Below are positions 26,801 through 36,610 of a DNA stretch of 64,000 nucleotides, piece after piece. This DNA comes from Telopea speciosissima (taxonomy: Eukaryota > Streptophyta > Magnoliopsida > Proteales > Proteaceae). The stretch covers positions 68,566,984 through 68,630,983 of the forward strand of contig NC_057919.1 of assembly GCF_018873765.1 (NCBI RefSeq), read 5' to 3'. The first letter of the stretch is position 1. Every line of letters starts with the position of its first letter. Under the pieces are notes generated by a model, which did not search any database, was not told the origin of the DNA, and worked only from the letters and a program-made list of their open reading frames with translations. A program made the position numbers and the translations under genes.

Positions 26801-29800
26801 TGGATCACCATCATAGCTGTCCTACATTAGCCAGAAGTTCCATCTTTCTATTCTTCTATCTTAGAAATCGAATAACAGCAACATTTAGAGACGGTAAAGG
26901 TCGTCAAGTCAAGTAAAAATAGTTGTCAAAGCGTCGCTTAGGCGTCACCTAGGCGCCGGCTAGGCATAAAGGTAGAAAATCTAGGCCAAAGCAAGCTGTC
27001 GCCTTATTGTCCAAGGCACCTTGGTGTCGGCAGCACATGCTCACCCCTGCGACTTGACTCCCCCCAACCTGATAAGGAGGAAACAACAATAGAAACACTG
27101 TCGCTGCCACCACCAGCGCCATAATAGCAGCGTAATAAGTAGAAGAAGATGAAGATGGAAGGAGGGAGAGGAGGAAGAAAAAGGAGAATGAAGAAGAAAT
27201 AGCAATGGCAGCCACAATAATTGCCTCCGATGAAGAGAAGTTGCAGAGGCCACACCACGTCATAATCGTTACCATAAAAGGAATAGGGGGAAAAAAAAGA
27301 AGAAAGGAGGTAGTGTACCTGTTTGAGTTCCAGCGCCGTTGTCATTCCCTTTAATGCTATCACAGCCTCGTCGAGAACTGGCAGCCACGGAGTCGCGATT
27401 CTTTCAGCGTTGTGCATAGAGCACGTTTCCAGGAGGACGAGTGGATTTTGCTCCTCTATTCTCCCTGGCCCTCCGGTCCCCACTTCTAGAATCCATCGAC
27501 ATCGAGAATGCCCTCAACTCCCCCTTCTTTAATAAGATATTTGTTTATCTCATTTTATATATTAATTCCCTCAACCCCCTTTCTTTCATAAGATATTTGT
27601 TTATCTTATTTTAATATATTAATTTTCTATTTTATTATAACCAAAAGGAACATGAGTAAAAAATTAATGCATAAGTAAGGCTTCCAAAGTTTTTCTGGAC
27701 ATCTTAAGAATGAGATGGTGACAAATCTTACGTGAATACATAAATAAATACTAGGCGCCTTGTCGCCTAAGCGCTTAGCTGGCCTTTGAACGCCTTGGAT
27801 CCCCTAGTGTTTTGACAGCTATGCAAGTAAATGTCTTGCCCGATCAAAAGATTACCTTTCCCAAAAAAATACATTGTGATGTTGAGTACATGACTATAAG
27901 TACTTCAGCAGATAACAGTTTCAGAGTTTGGAACAGTTATTTCAAATGAAAGCATAAATCACAAGACAACAATAAAGCCTTTTGGAAATAATAGTGACAA
28001 TGAACAAAAAGGATATTCTATAGATTAAAAGGAATATATATTTTGCAAGAGTCGAGTAATACCTCCCACAACATTTGAGGAGATATGGCATCAGAGAATT
28101 CTGAAGAAGAGGTAGAACAGCTCAACTGCCATCGTTTACATTCAGTATAAAGCAAACAAGATCCAATTAGCCTCCTGGAAAATGCAGAATAGGAAGTTTC
28201 TATGTTGCCAGAGTCCCCAACATCAGAGGCTTCACATCTCCAGCACGACTACAAGAGCAATATTCTTACAATTAACAAATATTAGAAATTATGCAAACCC
28301 GTTCTAAGAAAATGTAGCAAGATACTAAGAAACGTCCATAGTAGTCACAGGCTCACAGCAACCAAAAAATCTTTGACATAGTATACATGCTCAAGGACCA
28401 ATGAATTACAAGGTGGCAACAGAGTTCCTCAACTAGAGGACCCCTGGCACGCTGGGGAACCAGCTGCTTTTATGGACTAAATATGCCTGCTAGTGGAATT
28501 TTGTGAATTATCATCCAGCTTTACTTAGAAAGAAGTCAATAGGACAGAATTTCCCATTTTAGAAATAAAATCAAGCCTGACGTGGTTTCATATAATTTTA
28601 AAGCATGTTCAGCAAATACCCTGTAAAGATATTGATGAAAAACCAGAAACATTTACCTAATGCAAATGAGAGTCGGTTAGTATCCGAATTCATCGTTGTC
28701 AAAGAAGGAAAACCATAAATATGGTATGGGTGTCCCTCAATTGCGTCATTGAGTTTCATCTTGTCAGGGAAATTTAATTAGGTTCCTGGAGTTCGATGAA
28801 AATTTTAGATTGTCCATTCTACAAATATTTTCATCAATCTACTTTATCTTTCGGATATTCTGTTACGTACACAGATATTGGTGGAGAGAAATTAGGGTAG
28901 AAGACAGGAAATAATTGAGGAAGAGATAAACAAGAGATAAAATAGGAATAATGTATAATTTTAGTCAAACTATAATGGATATTGAGATGGTGTGAATCTC
29001 TCCAAAAAAACATGTTTTTTTTTACTGACACAAAGAAAATATTTTGTTGCAAATGAACAAGATATTGAGGAATTGTCCATACGTATGATCATAATTATTG
29101 ATACGGGCCTTTTCCACATAAAAAGGGAATCTTTTGTTACAATTGAACCAGAAGTGATGTGGATTATTCAAGAATCGAAGTTGATTTGCTTTATAAAAAG
29201 AAGAGATCAATGAACTTCTATGAAATGGTTTCACGGGATTCAGCCAATTCTCTTGATGATGGGATATCATTGAGAAATAGGAATAAGTGTTATCAAAGGA
29301 TTTCCTGCGATTATTTTGAGGAAAGGAGATTCCGTAAAGTGACTATTTTAGATATCTGGGGTCAATCATAAGTAAAGAAAGTGACATAGAGGATGGGATG
29401 GATGAAGTAGAGAGGTGCGTCCGGAGTGCTGTGTGACCAACATATTCCTTTAAAGCTTAAAGGAAAGTTCTATAGGACCATTGTACGACCGGCTATGATG
29501 TATGGGGCAGAATGTTGGGCAATTAAGAAGTGTCATATTAATAAGCTATGTGTAGCAGAAATGAGGATGTTAAGATAGATGTGTAGAAAAACAAGGATAA
29601 AGTACGGAATGAGCATATTAAAGCGGACTTGGGAATCGCCCCGATCTATGACAAGCTCCGATAGAGTCGTTTAAGGTGGTATGGTCATATTCAACGGAGG
29701 CCTAGGGACGCCCCAGTAAGGAGGAGTGATATGATTCCGATTGAAGGAGCTAAAAGAGCGGGGCAGGCCTAAAATGACCATAGGAGAAGTGGTGAGGAAG

Positions 29801-32800
29801 GACATGCATAGTCTAGGTCTTGCACCAAGAATGACCTCGGATAGAGCCTATTGGAAGGCAAGGATCCATGCACCAGACCCCATTTAACTGAGATCCTCCT
29901 GACATGTTGGGTTGTGCCTCTTTCCTCTTACTAACTTTCATCTTTCATTTTTCTATTTATTTCCATCTTTCATTTGTCATTTTTCATTTTTAAATCTCTT
30001 TCCCCATCCCTCTTTTCTCATCCTTTCTTTCCTTTTTTTGGTTAGAACTCAGTTTTCCTTGCTTTGTTTTGTTTGGATCCATGTAGCCGAGCCCATTAAG
30101 TTGGGATAAGGCTGAGTTTGTTGTTGTTGTTGTTGTTGTTGTTGTTGCTTTACGGACGAAGCAAGGGCGTCTGGCTTATTGGGAGGTAGCCGACCTCTTT
30201 TCAAGATAACCTCTAGAGATAATTTAGGGATTCAAAGATTATCTTTTCATTATGACTAGCTATGTTTAAATAGGCATACAAGATATCTACCTAATACAAC
30301 TAAGCATCCCACTCCCGAATAACTCCTAGCCACTTCACTAATAACTTCTACCCACTACGTTGATTACTCCCTAAACCACCCAACTACATAAAAGAACAGC
30401 TAACCCAATGCTGACTCAATAGCCTCCATGAATACAATTCCCTGCACAATAACACCACAAGATAATAGCACACACTAATACCTAGTATAAAAAACCCATG
30501 AAAGCCGATGCATGTAACATAGTCATACACACATAATCGTATTCCCCTTAAAAAATTTAGACAATACACACCTGAAAATGAAGAAAGATAGTTTTTGCTC
30601 CACTTTTACAGAGGCATAGTTAGGAGGAGCCTTACACTTTTAAAGTGCTTGTTTATTACAAAGAAAAAGTTGACCTCCACCTCTAATGCACTCTGATAGC
30701 TTAACTTTGTAGATGAGAATGATTTTTAAAGTTTGAACCTCTCCACAACTACCAAGGAAACAGAGACAAAATAATTTAAAAGAATAACACCAGTGCATCT
30801 TTGAACTTAGTTCAAACTTGCGAAGTACTAATAAGAAGAAAGTTTCTAATAGGGATTGACCATGTGAACTAAGACTCCTTTTGTTCCAACAGAAAATATT
30901 TTATATGGATTGTCTTTAAAGCAAAAGAAATTGTATAGGATTAAAAAAACAGAAATTATTTCACAGAACTGCAATACAAACATTTCAAATGAATTTCCAC
31001 TTAAAAATTTTCTGATTTTGTTTAAAAAGAAAAAAAGTGGTGCTATCTTAGTCACCGAGACAATTGACACAAATGGAAGACGCCACTCCATCATATGGTT
31101 GGATTCTTTCACTCAATCAATGATACCCAAATATGCTTCCTTGGCATGTGCAACCAAATAAAGGGGATAAAACTAAAAGGAAAAAAAATACAAAATAAAT
31201 TGTATAAAACTAGGAACTGATTATCCATGAAATATTTTTCATCGAAACAAATGGAGTATAAATGTAAAAATCCATCTCACAAAGAAAGCCCATGAAAAGA
31301 ACTGTGATTCCAAAGAATTTCTTGCCAAAATGCTTTGATGACCTGTTCAGTAACTAAATGGAAAATTTTCAAGACAACTTGCATGCTCTCAAGTTCCATA
31401 GTTGGGGATTGAAGCTAATCTTTACGCAATATGTTAATTCTCAGTTTAAGTTTACTTAAACCCCGCTCAAAACCAAAATCCTGCCTGATTTTTTGGGTCT
31501 TTGTTCAAAACCAACTGGAACTCCAAAATAAAAGTAATAAATTTCTTTATCTTTCCTATTTTTTTCCATACTCTTGGTACTCAGCCAACTATTATTCCCC
31601 CCCCCCCTTTTCCGTTACTATTTATTCTGTTTCTTTCATATTACTTTCCCATCCCTTTTCTTAGCAGTCAAAACTGGTACATGGACTTGTGCAACTTATT
31701 CTGTGGAGATTCATCAGTCACCTGCTAATAACTACTCAACTGCTTGGGATCCATAGAGACCATGTTTTCATCCATAAGTACCCGGATCAATCAAAAGTTT
31801 GATTCTATCTGAACTACTCATTTTCAAATGATATCCACATTGCTCCTCGGGAAAATGATAACGTAAACCCATGGTGGGGCTGTGAAGTTCTAATATAGTA
31901 AATCCTCTTGGAATATAAGGACTGCACCCAAATGCAGTCTTTTGTTTTTTTTTGTTTTTTTTTTTTTTTTTTCATGTGTCTGAACTTCTGCTAGAGGTTC
32001 ACGGAAGTTGTGCCACATTGGGTTCACACTATCAAAACCCCGTCCATTTTAAGAGGGGAAAAGGAGGAAAAGAGACAGGATCACCGAAATAACAAATCCA
32101 AGTAGATAAAGCTATTCTTGTATATGCAGATAGCCCAGGTTGTTCTAATTCACCAACCAGCACAATCCGTCATTGGTCAGTACAGCGTAGGTAAACCAAC
32201 GATTCTAAGCAAAGAAAGGTTAGTAACGTCCAGTTAAAGATAATTCGAGTAGATAACAAGGACGTTTCAGATGAGGAACAGGATGTAATATGTAGGGACT
32301 TCAGTGCCCGCATTTTTTCAAATATTCTATGATACATTGATAACCCCCAGGCGCAACTGCGCAAGTAAACCACCCAAAGCTCTAGCCTGTATTAAAGCTT
32401 ACAGAAGTAACTAAAGAACGCAGTAGAAAGTTAAAAAATATATATTGAAAATTGTTGGATTCTATGAACGGAAATGTTCCAATCCAATTGAAGTTGATAG
32501 ATGAAACGAAAATATAATATGGCACAATCACTGAAGAAACATACGGATTTAGTCCGGTTTCGACTTCCCGCCCGCCCATCCAACAACGAAGAACAGTGAG
32601 AATGATGGGCAGTACTCGCGAGGAAGCCAGTCAGGGCCCTCGGAGTCTTCCAGGCGCAAGAGAGGACGGTACAATCATATCTGCTAGTCCCATCCCCTTT
32701 CGACAACTTACAGAGGTTCACGCATTCTACGGAGACTGCAAAATTCAAATTCACCACCACAAGTCCGCAAGGAATCAAGAAAAGAAAGGTTCCGACCGTA

Positions 32801-32890
32801 ACAAGCATAGCAAGAAAGAAGAACAAAAAAACTCTTCCCAGAGAAATTTGCGAGAGAAAACGGACCTGACATAGAAGGAGCAGAAGCCAT
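14826..32890 (-). CDS. RSH1: RelA/SpoT homologue 1, chloroplast (p)ppGpp metabolism
   Basis: Twenty-four exons (high to low): 32890-32866, 32735-32545, 28248-28063, 22607-22542, 22433-22341, 22185-22054, 21922-21821, 21690-21613, 21538-21467, 20858-20751, 20549-20452, 18630-18570, 18444-18382, 18287-18231, 18129-18028, 17855-17700, 17566-17435, 17321-17235, 17142-17071, 16486-16400, 16310-15857, 15223-15162, 15075-15007 and 14927-14826. They give 884 aa with every phase consistent, the length of Arabidopsis RSH1. A probable plastid transit region is followed by an HD hydrolase (IHP near 180, HDTVED at 200, [11 protein letters not shown] near 278), a synthetase-like region (~350-500) with [17 protein letters not shown], a TGS domain (~575-630, [12 protein letters not shown]) and a C-terminal ACT domain (~785-870). 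Where active synthetases have a GRPKH.YS.Y motif this protein has VCKEPYSVYKE (378-388), consistent with RSH1 being reported as a hydrolase. No lesion was found. Introns of 4.3 and 5.5 kb around exon 3 carry transposable elements. Confidence 0.96.
15350..15540. repeat. diverged GGAATCGGCC-type repeat in an RSH1 intron
   Basis: In the intron between RSH1 exons 21 and 22. It has GGAATCGGCCACAACCGATCC and related wording of the dispersed GATCGG family. Flanking GTGTGTTC and AGGTGTTC are only partly alike, so an old 8-bp duplication is possible but unproven. Confidence 0.4.
24031..24816. mobile_element. hAT-like element with CATAGTTGTCA ends, 786 bp
   Basis: The ends are an 11-bp inverted repeat CATAGTTGTCA / TGACAACTATG. 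The flanking octamers ATACGCAC (24023-24030) and ATATGCAC (24817-24824) match at 7 of 8, consistent with a hAT insertion. The ends are GC-rich with repeated CCATGGC and ATATCGACC and the middle is AT-rich. There is no transposase. It sits in the intron between RSH1 exons 3 and 4. Confidence 0.75.
25673..25779. mobile_element. miniature hAT-like element, 107 bp
   Basis: Begins CATAGTTGTCACGGC and ends TTAACAACTATA. The flanking octamers CCTCCATG (25665-25672) and TCTCCATG (25780-25787) match at 7 of 8. It shares its terminus type with the elements at 24031 and 26918, so all three probably used the same transposase source. Confidence 0.65.
26416..26562. mobile_element. Tourist-like MITE, 147 bp
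   Basis: The arms start GGCTATGTTTGGAAGCC and end GGCTTCCAAACATAGCC, perfectly inverted over 17 bp and alike further in. They are flanked by TTA at 26413-26415 and 26563-26565. A 3-bp TTA duplication with GGC...GCC ends is the PIF/Harbinger (Tourist) signature. Non-coding and inside an RSH1 intron. Confidence 0.85.
26918..27823. mobile_element. hAT-like element, 906 bp, with an exon-like open frame
   Basis: A perfect 8-bp duplication CAAGTAAA (26910-26917, 27824-27831) flanks ends AATAGTTGTCAAAGCG and TTTTGACAGCTATG. Near the ends the text is the GGCGCC/TAGGCG type common in plant hAT repeats. On the reverse strand 27483 to about 27318 is an open stretch encoding [20 protein letters not shown] and more, stopping at AAACAG/GTACAC, a good splice donor. 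That looks like a captured exon, but I do not recognise the parent gene. Confidence 0.75.
28988..29369 (-). pseudogene. ycf2: chloroplast ycf2 fragment in the nucleus (NUPT)
   Basis: The reverse strand encodes a stretch matching plastid Ycf2, including [60 protein letters not shown] and [10 protein letters not shown], then FSLC followed by a K-rich/FW.RD segment. Ycf2 is a large plastid protein, so this is only a short piece. Frameshifts near 29330 and 29020 and several changed residues mark it as decayed. It lies between RSH1 exons 2 and 3 and is not expected to be translated. The match rests on recall of the Ycf2 sequence and is strong over about 80 residues. Confidence 0.88.
29385..30148 (+). 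mobile_element. 3' end of an RTE-type LINE with (TTG)n tail
   Basis: The end of a plant RTE LINE. Decayed coding sequence gives [19 protein letters not shown] and, after a frameshift, [16 protein letters not shown], ending at a TAA near 29887. A 3' UTR with CCCATTAAGTTGGGATAAGG then leads into (TTG)n at about 30115-30146. This 3' signature is characteristic of plant RTE elements. It is 5'-truncated and carries several stops. It lies right after the ycf2 fragment in the same RSH1 intron. Confidence 0.88.
30149..32544. other. remainder of RSH1 intron 2
   Basis: AT-rich intron sequence with long poly-C (31600) and poly-T (31944-31970) tracts. I see no recognisable element boundary or coding motif. 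The intron begins at the GTATGT donor after exon 2. Confidence 0.5.
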
Positions 32891-33330
32891 TTTCTACAAT
32901 AAAGCATCGGAGTAAAGAAATCCCATCGACTCGAACGAAAGGGAAAATATAGAAATAATCGGACCAACAAAAGAACACAATCCGTGAAATCACGAAGCCG
33001 ATTCAGAACTTCTCAAATAAGCAGAAGAAGATATTCTTGCTAATCCGTTAACTCATTCAGCTCATCGTCTCGAAACGTCCACAAGTCGATTCTTTATATC
33101 TTTGCTTTCGGTTCGGAAGCCCTTCGGATTCGATTTCGAACAAGAAGAAGGTCTATTTTCCGACGAAGAAGAAGATCTACGAGATGTTAAGCGTTGGTAA
33201 GCGAAGCAGAGGTCGACGAAGGAAAGGATAATGGAGAGAAGTAGAAGTGAGAGCGCTCAGCCAAGGCCACACAAACACAACCCCTTCGGTTTTATGAAGA
33301 TATCTACAATTCTATATTTCTCTCTCTTCC
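32891..33330 (-). promoter_or_regulatory. RSH1 5' UTR and proximal promoter
   Basis: Immediately upstream of the RSH1 start codon on the reverse strand. It contains short AG/CT-rich tracts and a GCGA/GCAA quasi-repeat at about 33330-33350. No clear TATA box is assigned. The forward frame at 33231-33452 across this stretch has no conserved feature. Promoter status is inferred from position only. Confidence 0.4.
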
Positions 33331-34990
33331 TCGCTCGCTTGCTCGCTCGTCAATTTGTCATCTTCGTTGTATTTTCTTTCAGTTTGGTTGACGCTTTTGC
33401 CACTGAGATTTGCTCAAATTCCACAAATGCCACCAGAATCTCCTTTCGATGATTCAATTTCGATTCTCTATGAACTACTAAAAAATTTCTCCCTCCCTCT
33501 CCAGTTTTCCTAATTCCTTCCCACCAAAAATATGGAATGAATTCTGGCGGTACCTACTTATTACCTAAAATTTGTAAATCAATATGGAACAATTGTTATA
33601 GGGTCCCATTATTATATGGGAGAAGGTTCGCTAAGCAAGCAGTATAGAGTATAGAGGAACGCAGCAATAAGGTGTGATAAAAATAATATCATAAGTAAGA
33701 GAAAAATATTGTTATTTCATGTGAGAAGAAGAGAGATGGACACGGATGTGCTAGTGTATCTTGTCGTGGTTGTTCAAATAATTTTTTCCGAGGCTTCCAA
33801 CACACATCAATTGGTGGGCGATCGGTTTCGTCAGTAGAATATAGACAAAAGAGAATGTCACACTTTGGCGTTATGGAAAAAAATTTAATCCATCGAGGAA
33901 GCTTTAATAGTTCTGATGACCTGGGCTAAAGGACTGATAAGACCATTCACATCACTCAATGGCCAATGGGCTATGAATGACATAACTTTTAAATTTGCGA
34001 GATGAGCATTAAGTTTCATGATCTATTTCAACATTGTGGTTCCATTATGTCAAATCTTTTCTCAACTATGTAAGCATTTTATTAGAATGTTGATATAGTG
34101 GTCAATGTTTTAACTTAATACCTATACAACTCTATCACTAATTACACATTATCTAAAACTTAGTTGTTGAGAAGAAGGTGTTGGAACATAGATAATACGT
34201 CCACAAAACATGATTAATGCATTGCATTAAAATCCACCAAATCCGCGAAACCCTAGGAATTCTCTATCATCAAATTAGAGGGTTGTTTCCAAATGGATTG
34301 GGTAATATTACAAATGATGTGATGTAATTATTAATAATTTATTAAACGCCGACATTTGATAGTGATTAGTCATTTAAAAAACTACTAATTCGACTACCAT
34401 ATGCCATTTGTTACTTGTGCTAGTCGATGAAAAGAAGTAGTTGAAACATGGATAAAACATTCACAAAATTTATGTGCAAAACTTAATTACACAATCGTGT
34501 GCTAGAACGCATTGCATTTAAAGTTACCAAATCTTAGAAATCCTAGGATTTCTCTATCATCAAATTAAATGACTGTTTCCAAATGGATTGGACAATATTA
34601 CATATGATGTGATGTAATTACTATTAACTTAATGTTACACATTTAAATGTTCAACATGTAACCAGTAGTTACATATGATGTGATGTAATTACTATTGCCT
34701 CCCAAAGAAATTGTATCATTGATTTTGTGTTTCAATTCCTACAATATATCAGAACAAGACCTCCACCTAGAAATAATATCGTGGAGTTTGATTTCCGTTA
34801 AGATGTGGGAATTATTTGCCTCTATGGAAATCTAATTGACTAATTAGAACAATTATCATTTGTAGACTCAATGTTAAACCAAACTAATTCAATGTGTTTC
34901 AAACTCTTACAAATTATGATACCAAATAAATAAGTGTCTAATGAAATTTTTTATTTAAAAAATTAAAAATTTTGGGGTATAGCAAGCATT
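33331..34990. repeat. intergenic with a ~290-bp tandem duplication
   Basis: Two diverged direct copies at about 34165-34345 and 34440-34635 share CTCTATCATCAAATTA, TGTTTCCAAATGGATTGG and ACA.ATGATGTGATGTAATTA. The offset between them is about 290 bp. A further short copy of the GATGTGATGTAATTACTATT end is at 34677. The rest is AT-rich with no gene seen. Confidence 0.6.
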
Positions 34991-34999
34991 ATTACATAT

Positions 35000-35148
35000 G
35001 GGTAAAGGTTCTCTGAGCCTACAACACACCCTACACCAAGGTACATTGTCATATTTAATTTATTTTTGTAAAATAGAGAAAATATTATTAAACAAACCTT
35101 ATGTGTTTTGGCGTAGAGAACGCCTTAGGCTCAGAGAACCTTTTTCCC
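35000..35148. mobile_element. Mutator-like MITE, 149 bp
   Basis: The ends GGGTAAAGGTTCTCTGAGCC and the inverted GGCTCAGAGAACCTTTTTCCC pair well. The flanking 9-mers ATTACATAT (34991-34999) and ATTACATGT (35149-35157) match at 8 of 9. A 9-bp duplication points to the Mutator superfamily. Non-coding, AT-rich centre. Confidence 0.72.
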
Positions 35149-35335
35149 ATTACATGTATAGCCCCCTCCCACCTTGATCTCCAAATCCACCAATAACGAG
35201 GGCAAGTTTCTATCATTAGACTTGGATATACAACTAATCAATGTGCTTACCAACTACTCTACTGGAAAGCTAAATTCACAATTAGTATATTGATTATTGT
35301 TATTTCTTTGAAAAGAGTAGAAGATCAATGCTAGG

Positions 35336-36110
35336 CTGTGTGGCCCTTACACGAGTGCGGGGCCAGTGAGAACGCATCTAAGGACATCAACAAGAATGAG
35401 ATTTATTTTCATTTCAGGGGCAAGGCAGTCATTTTGTGTGGTCCTATGTCTGGACAGGCTACATGTAGCTTGGCAAGGATCATTTTCTTAAAAAATCAAT
35501 TGATAACTATATTAATAATCCCCTTTCAATAATATTTTCAAACATATAATTAGTTAAACAAAAACTATTTCTTACTACCACTTTGGCATGCATCCCCATA
35601 TATTTCCATGCTCGCCTACGATCATTCTTCCATGGTCCTAAATTTTGAAAGTTCTATTTTACCACTTGGCAAGTTCCATTTGGACTGAACTTTGACATAT
35701 CAAAAGAGGATGATTGGTTTTACATGTCCACAAAATCTGAGCCCCATATGATGTACCAAGAGACATATATTTGGGCCATCCTAAAAAGATTTAGGCCAAT
35801 AATTTACTACTTTCTCAATTTTGATAAGAAAAAAAAGAAAATTTCTTGGTAATTGGTAAGCAATACATTTATTAAGTGCATTAAATTGATTGCCTTGCAA
35901 GATTAAAAAGATGGACCTGCATCCCATAAAATAAGGGGAAGAGTTTTTCAACCTGAAGCGTGGCTCTTGCATCTGCACGGGGCCAGTGGTATGTAGCGCA
36001 TATGATGACATCAACATGGGCGGGATTTCCACCTTTTATGGGAGGCGGGCAATCATTATGACACATCCTGTGTCTGAGCACAGGAGCCATGCTCTCGAGT
36101 AGAGTCCTTA
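35336..36110. repeat. two diverged copies of a GGGGCCAGTG repeat
   Basis: Copies at about 35336-35470 and 35950-36085 share the order GTGGC, CTTGCATCTGCAC or CTTACACGAGTGC, GGGGCCAGTG, GACATCAACA, GGCAGTCATT or GGCAATCATT, and CCTGTGTCTG or CTATGTCTG. The sequence between is AT-rich. They look like members of a dispersed element family. No gene is seen in this stretch. Confidence 0.45.
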
Positions 36111-36610
36111 TTCCCATAAACTATATGAAAAGACAACCGCCAGCACAATTGGATGGTACCCTGTCAATAAAGTGCAGAGGTCCATGGAGGTTAAGAGATA
36201 TGACTCTTTTGTCTTCATCGACTGTTTCTAACTCCCTTGCCTTCTCCCACCCCTCTTGTAGCCCTATGCGTTGTGTAATTTCTAGTTCCCACTTCCCACC
36301 TCTCTTCTAGCCATTGTGCATTGTTTTATATTTTTTAAAAAGAAATAAAATAAAATAACATATCAGGTCGGCTTTTTTTTTGTTTTTTTTTTTATGGAAT
36401 CAGGTCGGCTTTTTTGAACCTAATAGTTTGAATTTGACAATTAAACCTTATTGACTCCATCCAAGAACTTTGGATTTGCATTCAAATAAAGTTTTAATTT
36501 AAACATAATGGTAGCAATGTTGGATTTGTCTTCTTCTATCACTGTGCAACAAAAAGTGTCTGAACGAAAAGGGTTTCACATCATTCCAATTGAAATTTCA
36601 TTATGGCTAA

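Larger units (their letters stand above)
22608..28062. other. 5.45-kb RSH1 intron (exons 3 to 4) loaded with repeats
   Basis: Besides the elements listed separately, it holds a poly-T/G-rich tract at 22808-22850, GGCCCAGGC-type text near 23210-23290 and an unassigned ORF-bearing stretch at 25150-26240. That stretch includes a reverse-strand frame (about 25662-25892) and a forward frame at 25156-25563 that I cannot match to a family. Donor and acceptor sites at its ends are canonical and the flanking exons join in frame. Confidence 0.6.

Noticed and set aside
27004-27253. Reverse frames rich in Phe, Leu and Ser ([13 protein letters not shown])
   Set aside because: These are the translated intron-like GAAGAAGA/GGAGGA tract inside the hAT-like element, downstream of the apparent splice donor.
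29159-29371. 70-codon forward ORF
   Set aside because: It is antisense to the ycf2 fragment. The reverse strand carries the recognisable protein similarity.
32431-32970. 179-codon reverse ORF spanning RSH1 exon 2
   Set aside because: Only 32545-32735 is exon. The hydrophobic N-terminal part is translated intron 1. The true start is the 25-nt exon at 32866-32890.
33231-33452. 73-codon forward ORF in the RSH1 upstream region
   Set aside because: Overlaps the probable RSH1 promoter on the opposite strand. Hydrophobic by chance (TTTC/CTC repeats) and no homologue recognised.
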